A DNA stretch of 64,000 nt, from NCBI RefSeq assembly GCF_023078375.1, contig NZ_CP095554.1, positions 3,092,501 to 3,156,500 on the forward strand. Direction: 5' to 3'. Each line of letters begins with the position of its first letter. Position 1 is the stretch's first letter. Positions 8,584-16,373 of this stretch are shown here, piece after piece. The stretch comes from Roseomonas gilardii subsp. gilardii (GTDB taxonomy: Bacteria > Pseudomonadota > Alphaproteobacteria > Acetobacterales > Acetobacteraceae). A program made the translations under genes and the position numbers. Below the pieces are notes generated by a model, which made no database searches, was not told where the DNA came from, and saw only the letters and a program-made list of their open reading frames with translations.

Positions 8584-9138
8584 ATGCTGACCGTCGGCGA
8601 CAAGTTCCCGTCCTTCAAGCTGACCGCCGTGAAGGGTGGCCCCGAGGGGCTGAACATGAACACCGCCTTCACCGAGATCTCCGATGCCTCCGATGCCGGC
8701 AAGTGGAAGATCGTCTTCTTCTGGCCGAAGGACTTCACCTTCGTCTGCCCGACGGAGATCGTGGCCTTCGGCAAGCTGAACACGGATTTCAACGACCGTG
8801 ACGCCGTCGTCTATGGCGTGTCGATCGACAGCGAGTTCGTGCACATGAACTGGCGCACGCACCATGCCGACCTGAAGGATCTGCCCTTCGCCATGCTCGC
8901 CGACATCAAGCGCGAGCTGTCGACCGCCTGCGGCATCCTCGACAAGAACGCCGGCGTGGCCCTGCGCGCGACCTTCATCGTGGACCCGGAGGGGATCATT
9001 CGCTTCGCCTCCGTCAACGACCTGAATGTCGGCCGCAACCCGCAGGAAGTGCTTCGCGTCCTCGACGCGCTGCAGACGGACGAGCTGTGCCCCTGCAACT
9101 GGAAGCAGGGCGAAGAGGTCCTGAAGCCGGCCGCCTGA
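8584..9138 (+). CDS. ahpC: Alkyl hydroperoxide reductase AhpC (peroxiredoxin)
   Basis: A 184-residue 2-Cys peroxiredoxin that reduces hydrogen and organic peroxides in the cytoplasm. The peroxidatic cysteine is Cys55 in DFTFVCPTE, and the C-terminus has the double resolving pair LCPCNW (Cys169 and Cys171). That three-cysteine pattern is the one known from mycobacterial AhpC, which is reduced by AhpD rather than AhpF. This agrees with the ahpD gene 158 bases downstream. GAAGAGG just upstream of the ATG at 8584 is a good ribosome site. The divergent oxyR-like gene is its expected regulator. Confidence 0.95.
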   Translation: MLTVGDKFPSFKLTAVKGGPEGLNMNTAFTEISDASDAGKWKIVFFWPKDFTFVCPTEIVAFGKLNTDFNDRDAVVYGVSIDSEFVHMNWRTHHADLKDLPFAMLADIKRELSTACGILDKNAGVALRATFIVDPEGIIRFASVNDLNVGRNPQEVLRVLDALQTDELCPCNWKQGEEVLKPAA

Positions 9139-9296
9139 GGCCCGCTTCCACGGACTGACCGCACTCCGGGGGCTCGCGCCCCCGGGGACGGTGTGCCGAG
9201 CCGGCCGTTCCGCGAAACCCGCGGGAACCAGGTGCCTGAACGCCTCCATGAAGGCCGGTTCCGCCCACCGAACACGAACGGAGAGGAGTTCACAGG

Positions 9297-9827
9297 ATGT
9301 CGCTCGACGCCCTGCGCAACATGCTGCCCGAATACGCCAAGGACCTGAAGCTGAACCTCGGCTCGCTCGCCGCCGAGACGCTCCTGACGGAGCAGCAGCT
9401 GGCCGGTACCTTCATTGCCAGCGCGCTTGCCTCGCGCAACGCCGTGGTGACGAAGAACATCACCGACGAGTTCGGCCCGAAGCTGTCGCCCGAGGCGCTG
9501 AACGCGGCCAAGGCGGCGGCGGCGATCATGGGCATGAACAACGTCTATTATCGCTTCACGCATCTGGTGCATGGCGACTACGCCACCATGCCGGCCAAGC
9601 TGCGCATGAACGTCATGGCGCGGCCGGGCGTGGAAAAGGTGGATTTCGAGCTCTGGTCGCTCGCCGTCTCCGCCATCAACGGCTGCGGCATGTGCATGGA
9701 GAGCCATGAGAAGGTGGTGCGCCAGCACGGCATCACCCAGGAGCAGGTGCAGGCTTCCATCCGCATCGCCTCGGTGGTGCATGCGGTGGCGGCGGTGCTG
9801 GATGGCGAGGCCGCGCTGGCGGGCTGA
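9297..9827 (+). CDS. ahpD: Alkyl hydroperoxidase AhpD
   Basis: A 176-residue AhpD. The catalytic CxxC is Cys130 and Cys133 in [11 protein letters not shown], with Glu118 and His137 at the positions of the proton relay known for Mycobacterium tuberculosis AhpD. AhpD passes electrons from a lipoylated dehydrogenase system to AhpC. A strong ribosome site (GAGAGGAG) precedes the ATG. It forms an ahpC-ahpD operon that ends at the intrinsic terminator at 9875-9908. Confidence 0.95.
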   Translation: MSLDALRNMLPEYAKDLKLNLGSLAAETLLTEQQLAGTFIASALASRNAVVTKNITDEFGPKLSPEALNAAKAAAAIMGMNNVYYRFTHLVHGDYATMPAKLRMNVMARPGVEKVDFELWSLAVSAINGCGMCMESHEKVVRQHGITQEQVQASIRIASVVHAVAAVLDGEAALAG

Positions 9828-9874
9828 CCACCCTTCCCGCCTTCCGGGCGGATCGTCGGGAAATGCCCATGGGG

Positions 9875-9908
9875 AAAGGCCGGTGCCGGGACCGGTGCCG
9901 GCCTTTTT
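9875..9908 (+). terminator. Rho-independent terminator of ahpC-ahpD
   Basis: Arms AAAGGCCGG (9875-9883) and CCGGCCTTT (9898-9906) form a 9-bp stem that runs directly into TT. It lies 48 bases after the ahpD stop. Confidence 0.8.
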
Positions 9909-9983
9909 CCGTTCCAGCCTGTCGCCCCGACTCCTTGCCGGGCCGTTTGACCGGGCCGCGCCGCCTCCCCTACACCGGGGGGC

Positions 9984-10145
9984 GATGGTTCCCTCGCGGA
10001 TTAAAACGGGAACATGGTGCGAAGCCATGGCTGCCCCCGCAACTGTCAGCGCCGAGCCACCGCCAGAGGCCACCGGGCTCGCCCCCGGGAAGGCGGCGGA
10101 TGGTGATGACGCGCGAGCCAGGAGACCTGCCATCGGTGACGTCAG
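9984..10145 (+). promoter_or_regulatory. Cobalamin (B12) riboswitch
   Basis: The conserved core elements are visible in order: GGGAACATGGTGCGAAGCCA, then CTGCCCCCGCAACTGT, and the B12 box GAGCCAGGAGACCTGCC at 10115-10131. Adenosyl- or methylcobalamin binding to such RNAs turns off the downstream gene. The next gene is a cobalamin-independent methionine synthase-like enzyme starting at 10264, a known target class: when B12 is plentiful the B12-independent enzyme is not needed. The borders are approximate. Confidence 0.93.
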
Positions 10146-10263
10146 CGCGACCACGCCGGACGGGGTGTTCCGGCGGAGAAGAAGGGACGAGGGCCTGCCC
10201 CGGGGACGGGATGCGGGCCGGAATGCCTGGCCGCGATGACAGAAGACGTCAGGAGAAGACCCC

Positions 10264-11418
10264 ATGTCCATCAGCGAAGCCACTTCCCGCACCGGGAGCG
10301 ATGGCCGGCCCTGCCAGCCCCCCGCCTTCCCCTCCTTCCGTGCCGATCATGTCGGCAGCCTGCTGCGCCCCGCCGCACTGCGTGAGGCCCGTCAGGCCCA
10401 CGCCGAGGGCAGGCTTTCCGCCGAGGCCCTGCGCGCCGTGGAGGACGAGCAGATCGCCCGGGTGGTGGCGAAGCAGGAATCGATCGGCCTGCGCGCCGCC
10501 ACGGATGGCGAGTACCGCCGTGCCTACTGGCATTACGACTTCCTCGGCGGGCTGGACGGGATCGAGATCTACGAGCCCGAGGACAAGGTCCAGTTCAAGG
10601 GCGCGACGCTCGGCCACAAGCTGCGGGTGAATGGCAGGATCGGCTGGAAGCCCAGCATGATCCAGGATTTCCGCTTCACCGCCGGCTGCACCTGCAACGC
10701 CATCGCCAAGCAGACCATCCCCTCCCCCAGCGTGGTGCATTTCCGCGGCGGGCGGGAGGCGATCGCGCGCGACGTCTATCCGGACATGGACGGGTTCTTC
10801 GACGATCTCGGCCGGACCTATGAGGAGGCGGTGAAGTCCTTCCACGCCGCCGGTTGCCGCTATCTCCAACTCGACGAGGTGAACATCGCCTATCTCTGCG
10901 ATCCGGAGCAGATCGAGGGGCTGAAGCGGCGTGGCGAGCATGTGGAAGGGCTGCTCGACATCTATGCCGGCATGATCAACCGCGCCACGCGCGCGCGGCC
11001 ACCCGGCATGGCGATGAGCATGCATCTCTGCCGGGGCAACTTCCAATCCACCTTCGTCGCCTCCGGCGGCTATGAGCCGGTGGCCGAGGTGCTGTTCAAC
11101 GCCATCGACATCGACGCCTATTTCATGGAGTTCGACGACGAGCGCTCGGGGGGCTTCGAGCCGCTGCGCTTCGTGCCGCGCGGGAAGAAGATCGTCGTGC
11201 TGGGAATCGTCACCAGCAAGAACGGCGCGCTGGAAAGCAAGGACGAGCTGAAGCGCCGCATCGACGAGGCCGCGAAGTTCCTGCCGCTGGAGCAGCTCGC
11301 CATCAGCCCGCAATGCGGCTTCGCCAGCACCCAGGAGGGGAACAAGCTCTCCGAGGAGCAGCAATGGGCCAAGCTGCGGCTCTGCGCCGAGCTGGCCGAG
11401 GAGGTCTGGGGCCGCTGA
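10264..11418 (+). CDS. MetE-like (cobalamin-independent methionine synthase C-terminal) enzyme
   Basis: A 384-residue protein of the MetE C-terminal-domain/UROD-like group (the YxjG/YxjH type), not full-length MetE. It opens with SFRADHVGSLLRP, typical of the group. Zinc-ligand candidates are His and Cys in SMHLCRGNF and Cys in SPQCGFAS near the C-terminus. Such enzymes move a methyl group to homocysteine or act on related thiols; the methyl donor is not certain for single-domain forms. A B12 riboswitch controls it, so it is expressed when cobalamin is scarce. AGGAGAAG lies 8 bases before the ATG. An intrinsic terminator follows. Confidence 0.88.
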   Translation: MSISEATSRTGSDGRPCQPPAFPSFRADHVGSLLRPAALREARQAHAEGRLSAEALRAVEDEQIARVVAKQESIGLRAATDGEYRRAYWHYDFLGGLDGIEIYEPEDKVQFKGATLGHKLRVNGRIGWKPSMIQDFRFTAGCTCNAIAKQTIPSPSVVHFRGGREAIARDVYPDMDGFFDDLGRTYEEAVKSFHAAGCRYLQLDEVNIAYLCDPEQIEGLKRRGEHVEGLLDIYAGMINRATRARPPGMAMSMHLCRGNFQSTFVASGGYEPVAEVLFNAIDIDAYFMEFDDERSGGFEPLRFVPRGKKIVVLGIVTSKNGALESKDELKRRIDEAAKFLPLEQLAISPQCGFASTQEGNKLSEEQQWAKLRLCAELAEEVWGR

Positions 11419-11431
11419 GGACGGAATAGGG

Positions 11432-11452
11432 GCGGGGCGTCCGCCCCGCTTT
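11432..11452 (+). terminator. Rho-independent terminator after the MetE-like gene
   Basis: Stem GCGGGGCG (11432-11439) with CGCCCCGC (11442-11449), a two-base loop and a short T run. It starts 13 bases after the stop codon. Confidence 0.75.
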
Positions 11453-11605
11453 CCTGGAGGCATGGCCGCGAGGGCAACGGTGGGACGCCGGTGGCCATGC
11501 CAGACCTGCGGCAAGCGCGGGGCAGCCGGAAACGGGCCAGAGCCGGGCCATGACGCGGCGCGGTGGCTATGTTCCGCTCAAAATTCATGCTTTTCAGGAA
11601 GTTCG

Positions 11606-11680
11606 TGGTGGGCGCGACAGGGATTGAACCTGTGACCTTCCCCGTGTCAGGGGGACGCTCTCCCGCTGAGCTACGCGCCC
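11606..11680 (-). tRNA. tRNA-Val(GAC)
   Basis: On the minus strand the sequence folds as a full cloverleaf: acceptor GGGCGCG with CGCGCCC, D arm GCTC with GAGC, anticodon loop CTGACAC (anticodon GAC, valine), and T loop GGTTCAATCC. The CCA end is encoded (11606-11608). Confidence 0.96.
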
Positions 11681-11772
11681 TCTCGCGGTGTGGCGCCCCT
11701 GTATCGCGGCCTGAGGGGTTTAGCAAGATGCCGCGCGTGACGTTCCGCATCGCGGCATGTAAGAAAGCCGGG

Positions 11773-12646
11773 ATGGATCTGCCGCCGCCTGAGAATGTCG
11801 CGCCGCTGACCGAGCCGCCCTTCATTCTCTCGCGGCCCGGGCACCAGGCCATTCCGCTGGTTTTCGCCTCGCCGCATTCCGGACGGAACTATCCGCCCGA
11901 CCTGCTGCGCAGCACGCGGCTGGACCCCCTGACGCTGCGGCGGTCGGAGGACAGCTTCGTGGACCAGATCTTCGCGGCGGCTCCGGATTTCGGTGCTCCG
12001 CTCCTCGCCGCGACCTTTCCCCGCGTCTATTGCGACGCGAATCGCGAGCCCTGGGAGCTGGACCCCGGCATGTTCGACGAGCCCCTGCCGGAATGGGTGA
12101 ACACCGCCTCCCCCCGGGTCGGGGCCGGGCTGGGCACCATCGCCCGCGTCACCGGCACGGGGGAGAATGTCTATGACCGCCGCCTGCGCTTCACCGAGGC
12201 GATGGACCGGGTGCAGAACCTGTGGGAGCCCTATCATGGCGCCCTGGCCTCGCTGATCGAGGAGACGCGGCACCGCTTCGGCTGCTGCCTGCTGATCGAC
12301 TGCCATTCCATGCCCTCCAGCGTTCCCGCCGCGGGGCGCACGGACATGATCCTGGGCGATGCGCATGGCACCGCCTGCTCCCCGCGCGACTCGCGCGGTG
12401 GAGGATGTGCTGCTGTCGCTGGGCTATCGCGTCCGGCGGAACGATCCCTATGCCGGCGGCTATGTGACCCGCCATTACGGCCGGCCCCGCCAGCATGTGC
12501 ATGCGCTGCAGATCGAGATCTCGCGCGGCCTGTACATGGATGAGCGGCGGATCGCCCCCCTGCCCGCCATGGAGACGCTGCGGCAGCGCATGACGACGCT
12601 GCTGCAAAGGCTTTCCGAGACGGACTGGAGCTTCCTGGGCCGCTGA
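11773..12646 (+). pseudogene. N-formylglutamate amidohydrolase-like gene with a frameshift
   Basis: The first frame (11773 to about 12380) carries the family's N-terminus: PLVFASPHSGRNYPPDLL, VDQIFAAAPDFGAPLLAATF, YCDANREPWELDP and LLIDCHSMPS, which hold the zinc-binding residues. The rest (EDVLLSLGYRVRRNDPYAGG, QIEISRGLYMDE) lies in the next frame and ends at 12646. Removing one C from the run at 12380-12383 joins them. The family hydrolyses N-formylglutamate in histidine breakdown or related amides. The gene is inactive as read unless the indel is a sequencing error. The start is the ATG at 11773; there is no neighbouring hut gene. Confidence 0.8.
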
Positions 12647-12687
12647 CCCCCGGCCCGCCCGAAGGGGCCTGCGGTGGTCCAGGCAAA

Positions 12688-12774
12688 AAGAAAGGCGGTG
12701 CCCGAAAGCACCGCCGAGTTTAGGGAGGAAACGTCCAAGAAAGGCAAACAACCGGGAATCACCGTGTTGCTGCA
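12688..12774 (-). ncRNA. Predicted small RNA with a CCUCC loop and an intrinsic terminator
   Basis: On the minus strand a promoter (TTGCGA, 17 bases, TAATTT) is followed by about 85 bases that end in a classic terminator: stem GGCGGTGC with GCACCGCC (12694-12715) and then TTTCTTTTT. Upstream of the terminator a hairpin GTTT-CCTCCCT-AAAC (12718-12732) exposes an anti-Shine-Dalgarno CCUCC loop. This layout matches the alphaproteobacterial small RNAs defined by CCUCC loops that block ribosome sites in trans. No protein frame explains it. The boundaries are inferred. Confidence 0.5.
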
Positions 12775-12780
12775 CGACGG

Positions 12781-12809
12781 AAATTAGCCTTCCAAACACC
12801 TGTTCGCAA
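12781..12809 (-). promoter_or_regulatory. Sigma-70-like promoter of the predicted small RNA
   Basis: Minus-strand -35 TTGCGA (12804-12809) and -10 TAATTT (12781-12786), 17 bases apart. Transcription would start near 12774 and run away from the lytic transglycosylase gene. Confidence 0.45.
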
Positions 12810-12935
12810 GCATTTTTGCGCGCCGCAGCATGAACCCTGGTCAGACCAGCCACCCGCGCAGCACAAAGCCGGAACGTTGGCCTGTTCCGGGCCTCTGGCG
12901 GAGGCTGGAAGTACTGGCACGGACCTCGCTTTTGG

Positions 12936-13811
12936 ATGGCCATGCTCCGCTGCCTGACCTTCCTCCTGATCTTTCTCGCCAGCATGGCGGGAGCCCGGGC
13001 CCAATCCCCCGGTCCGTCCCTTGGCCCGTCCCCCTCCACCCTTTGCCGGACCGCGATCGCCTCGGCGGAACGGGAATACGGCCTGCCAACGGGGCTCCTG
13101 GCCGCCATCGGGCGGGTGGAATCGGGGCGGCGGGACCAGGAAACCGGCGAGCGCGGCCCCTGGCCCTGGACGATGAATGCGGAAGGGCGCGGCAAGTTTT
13201 TCCGCACCAAGGCGGAAGCGGTTGCCGAGGTGCGGCAGCTTCGGGGCGATGGCATGCGGCTGATCGATGTGGGCTGCATGCAGATCAACCTGCACCACCA
13301 CCCCAATGCCTTCGCCAGCCTGGAGGAAGCCTTCGACCCCCTGGCCAATGCCCGCTACGCCGCCCGCTTCCTGAAGGACCTGAATGCCACGCGCGGGGAC
13401 TGGATGCGCTCGGCAGCGAACTACCACAGCAACACGCCGGACCGGGCCGCCGCCTATCTCGCGGCGGTGGAGGCACAACTCCCGGAAGCGCGGCGCGAGG
13501 CCGGGCTGGCCCCGGCCTGGAATCCCGGCTGGACTCCTTCTGGGCGAATGATGGCCGCCGCGACGCCGCGCCTCACGATGGGCCAACCCATGGGGGGCCA
13601 ACCCATGGGGGGCCAGCCCGTGGGACGCAGCCTGCCCTTCGGCGGCGTGCCCTATGCCGGGGCGCCGGCGGTGGTGAACCGCGCGCCCCTCGCCGGGGCA
13701 GGGCTGGGCGGCGCCACGCCGGGCGGGGCATCCGCTGGGCGCGGGCTGGCCGCCTATCGCGCCATCCCGATCCCGCTGGCCACCCGCATGCCCGCCGCGG
13801 GCCGGGGCTGA
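12936..13811 (+). CDS. Lytic transglycosylase with signal peptide
   Basis: A 291-residue exported protein. A signal peptide (MLRCLTFLLIFLASMAGARA) is followed by an SLT-like domain: AIASAEREYGLPTGLLAAIGRVESG holds the catalytic Glu, and DVGCMQINLHHHPNAF and AARFLKDL follow. It cleaves the glycan strand of murein in the periplasm. The C-terminal third is low-complexity, with three copies of a roughly 18-bp unit coding for MGGQP-type repeats at 13579-13624. The ATG at 12942 is an alternative start two codons on. The upstream gap of about 290 bases holds the predicted small RNA on the other strand. Confidence 0.85.
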   Translation: MAMLRCLTFLLIFLASMAGARAQSPGPSLGPSPSTLCRTAIASAEREYGLPTGLLAAIGRVESGRRDQETGERGPWPWTMNAEGRGKFFRTKAEAVAEVRQLRGDGMRLIDVGCMQINLHHHPNAFASLEEAFDPLANARYAARFLKDLNATRGDWMRSAANYHSNTPDRAAAYLAAVEAQLPEARREAGLAPAWNPGWTPSGRMMAAATPRLTMGQPMGGQPMGGQPVGRSLPFGGVPYAGAPAVVNRAPLAGAGLGGATPGGASAGRGLAAYRAIPIPLATRMPAAGRG

Positions 13812-13824
13812 GCCCGGCCCGGCG

Positions 13825-14790
13825 TCAGACCACCAGATCGAGCGGCGCAACCGGTTCGCCATGCTCGACGCTGGCGATGTTGCGGTACATGCGGCTGACC
13901 GTGGCGGCGAAGTTGTCGCGGGCGGCGGCGCCGATATGCGGCGTGACGATCACGTTCTCCATGTGCAGCAGCGGATGGTCCGCCGGCACCGGCTCGGTCT
14001 CGAAGACATCGACGCCCGCGGCCTGGATCTCGCCGGTGCGCAGGGCTTCGACCAGATCGGCTTCCACCACCACGCCGCCACGGGCGACATTGACCAGCAC
14101 GGCGGTCTTCTTCATCGCCCGGAACTGCGGCGCGGCGAACAGGCCGCGCGTCTGCGGCGTCAGCGCGCAATGCAGCGAGATGATGTCGGATTCCCGCAGC
14201 AGCGTCTCGAAGGGCACATGCTCGACGCCGAGTTCCGCCTCCTCCGCCGGGTCCAGCCGGTTCGGCTTGCTGTACAGGACGCGGCAGGAGAAGCCGCGCA
14301 GGATGCGCGCCAGGCTCTTGCCGATATAGCCCAGCCCGACGATGCCGACGGTCTTGCCGCTGAGCATGAAGCAGTGCTGCCCCACGGCGCCCTTGAGCCA
14401 TTCGCCGCGCTCCAGCCCCTTGTGCCCGGGCAGGAGGCCGCGGGCCGTGGCCATCATCATCGCCAGCGCCGTCTCGGCTACCGGCACCGCGTTGCTGCCG
14501 GTGGTGCGCATGATGCGGATGCCAAGCTCGCGCGCCGTGTCGAGGTCGAAATTGTCGATGCCGACACCCCATTTGTGGACGCCCTTGAGCTGCTTCGCGG
14601 CGCGCATCATCGCGCCGGTCACCGGCACGTCGCCGGAGATCGCATACTCGGCCTCGGCGATCGCGGCGGTCTGGGTCGCCTCGTCCCGCGCCGTGGTGGT
14701 GAAGATCGAGAAGCCGGGCGGCAGGAGCTCGTTCAGCGCCTCCATGCGCTGGGGGCTCAGAGGGTCGAGGAACACGATTCGGGCGACCAT
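13825..14790 (-). CDS. D-isomer specific 2-hydroxyacid dehydrogenase
   Basis: A 321-residue NAD-dependent dehydrogenase of the phosphoglycerate/D-2-hydroxyacid family. The Rossmann motif is TVGIVGLGYIGKSLARIL. The catalytic triad is present: Arg in NVARGGVV, Glu in DVFETEPVP and His in TPHIGAAARDN. The ATG at 14790 (MVARIVFLDPL) is preferred over 14835, which adds 15 non-conserved residues. The substrate (phosphoglycerate, glyoxylate or another 2-oxoacid) cannot be told. It converges with the lytic transglycosylase gene. A second, more distant paralogue is at 25763-26728. Confidence 0.87.
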   Translation of the reverse strand: MVARIVFLDPLSPQRMEALNELLPPGFSIFTTTARDEATQTAAIAEAEYAISGDVPVTGAMMRAAKQLKGVHKWGVGIDNFDLDTARELGIRIMRTTGSNAVPVAETALAMMMATARGLLPGHKGLERGEWLKGAVGQHCFMLSGKTVGIVGLGYIGKSLARILRGFSCRVLYSKPNRLDPAEEAELGVEHVPFETLLRESDIISLHCALTPQTRGLFAAPQFRAMKKTAVLVNVARGGVVVEADLVEALRTGEIQAAGVDVFETEPVPADHPLLHMENVIVTPHIGAAARDNFAATVSRMYRNIASVEHGEPVAPLDLVV

Positions 14791-14872
14791 CGGCAAGGCT
14801 CCTGCTCGGGCGGGGGAGCCGGCATTATGCGTCACATCGCCATCGCCGCCAGGGCCGCGCCGCGGATGCGGC

Positions 14873-15583
14873 CTAGTCGCGCCCGGCTCCGTGCAGCGCG
14901 CGCACCATCTCCACCGCGAAGCGCGCGATGTTGCGGCGGAGCTCTTCCTCCTCCTTCGGCTTAGGCTCCGTGATCAGGTGCAGCTTCAGCATGCGCCCCG
15001 CCACACCGCTCATGCACAGCGTCTGCTCCTGCCGCTTCTTGCCTGCCTGGAGGTCGAAGGCCTCGCAGGAAATCACCGGCGTGCCACCGGCCACGCCCAG
15101 ATCGGCATGGCGCTGGCCCAGCAGGCGAAGGCCGCCCTCGCCGCGCTGCAACTCGGCCCGCAGATAGGAGGCTTCGCTGGCGAGTTCCGTCACCAGCACG
15201 GCAGAGAAAGGCCCGTCCGGCACCGTCTCCGTGGGCTTGCCATAGAGATAGACGGTGGCGCGGCCGGAAGGCCCGGCATAGCGGGCGACCAGCCCCTCCA
15301 CCCCCTCGGGGCTGGGAGAGGGCTGCTCGACCTCCTTGCGGCGGAAACCGCCTGCCTCGGCCGGGAGCGCGTTCCAGAGCGTGGCCAGGGGCGGCAGCCG
15401 GGAAGGCGCACCCGGTCCGGTGGCGGGGGTCTGCGCGGAAGGGTCCTGGGTCGCCCCCGGGGCCTCGCCCGGCGCGGCATCGCCGGAGACGGCTGCGGGA
15501 GCATCCGGGGCCGGCGCCGCCAGGACCGAAGCCGGGGCGGACAGGCAGAGGATTCCCGTCAGCACCCGCGACCAGCCAAGCAT
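14873..15583 (-). CDS. Exported hypothetical protein
   Basis: A 236-residue protein with a signal peptide (LTGILCLSAPASVLA), then a disordered Ala/Pro/Gly-rich stretch to about residue 75 and a compact C-terminal domain (FSAVLVTELASEASYLRAEL, CMSGVAGRMLKLHL). No family is recognised. The ATG at 15583 has a strong ribosome site (ACGGAGG) 5 bases before it, better than the ATGs at 15607 and 15625. It is probably periplasmic. It lies on the same strand as the dehydrogenase gene that follows, so the two may be cotranscribed. Confidence 0.65.
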   Translation of the reverse strand: MLGWSRVLTGILCLSAPASVLAAPAPDAPAAVSGDAAPGEAPGATQDPSAQTPATGPGAPSRLPPLATLWNALPAEAGGFRRKEVEQPSPSPEGVEGLVARYAGPSGRATVYLYGKPTETVPDGPFSAVLVTELASEASYLRAELQRGEGGLRLLGQRHADLGVAGGTPVISCEAFDLQAGKKRQEQTLCMSGVAGRMLKLHLITEPKPKEEEELRRNIARFAVEMVRALHGAGRD

Positions 15584-15682
15584 GGAAACCTCCGTCACCC
15601 GTTTCATCGGGCGCGGAGGTCGCATGCGGGTCCGGTCAGGACAACCGGTTCCAGAGTGTCGTGCTGTAACAGGCCCGCGGAC

Positions 15683-16243
15683 TCAGGCCGCCTTGCGGGG
15701 TGCCGCCTGTTCCACCGCGCGCACCACGGCGGCGCAGAAGGCCGGCAGGTCCTTGGGATTGCGGGAGGTGATGAGGTTGCCATCCACCACGCAGGTCTCG
15801 TCCACCCATTCCGCCCCGGCATTGCGGAGATCGGTCTTCAGCGAGGGGTAGGAGGTCATCTTCCGCCCCTTCACCGCCCCGGCCTCCACCAGCGTCCAGG
15901 GGCCATGGCAGATCGCCGCGACCGGCTTGCCGGCCTGGACGACGCCCTTCACGAAGCTTACCGCCGCCTCGTCCTGGCGCAGCTTGTCGGGGTTGGTGGT
16001 GCCACCCGGCAGGACCAGGGCATCGAACCCCTCGGGCTTCGCCGCCGAGACCTCCAGATCCACCCGGATCTTCCCGGAGGGATTCACGTCCCCGTCCATG
16101 GCCTGGATTTCCCCGCCCTTCAGGGACACCACCACGACCTCGGCCCCGGCCTCGCGCAGGGCCTTCATGGGTTCGGTCAGCTCCACGCGCTCGACGCCAT
16201 CCGTCGCCAGGATGGCCACCTTGCGGTTCTTCGCATCCGCCAT
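15683..16243 (-). CDS. DJ-1/PfpI-family type 1 glutamine amidotransferase-like protein
   Basis: A 186-residue PfpI/YhbO-type protein. The nucleophile elbow is AAICHGPWTLVEAG with the reactive cysteine and the following His; DGVERVELTEPMKAL and LVLPGGTTNPDKLR are typical of the group. Members act in stress protection, with proposed protease or deglycase activity that is debated. GAGGAG before the ATG at 16243 supports the start. It stands alone, downstream of the DUF4139 gene on the same strand. Confidence 0.88.
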   Translation of the reverse strand: MADAKNRKVAILATDGVERVELTEPMKALREAGAEVVVVSLKGGEIQAMDGDVNPSGKIRVDLEVSAAKPEGFDALVLPGGTTNPDKLRQDEAAVSFVKGVVQAGKPVAAICHGPWTLVEAGAVKGRKMTSYPSLKTDLRNAGAEWVDETCVVDGNLITSRNPKDLPAFCAAVVRAVEQAAPRKAA

Positions 16244-16373
16244 GGGAATACTCCTCGTCGTTCCGTGGAACCGGAGGCGGGACACCCTGGCCCCATCCTC
16301 CGCCTGCCGGGAAAAACGAACGGCATGGCCCAGGGTTGTGGCCCCGGCCATGCCCGGTCCCATGGGTCCGGCC

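Noticed and set aside
13579-13624. Short repeats as a possible CRISPR
   Set aside because: The units are contiguous with no spacers and encode part of the lytic transglycosylase. No CRISPR array was seen in the window.
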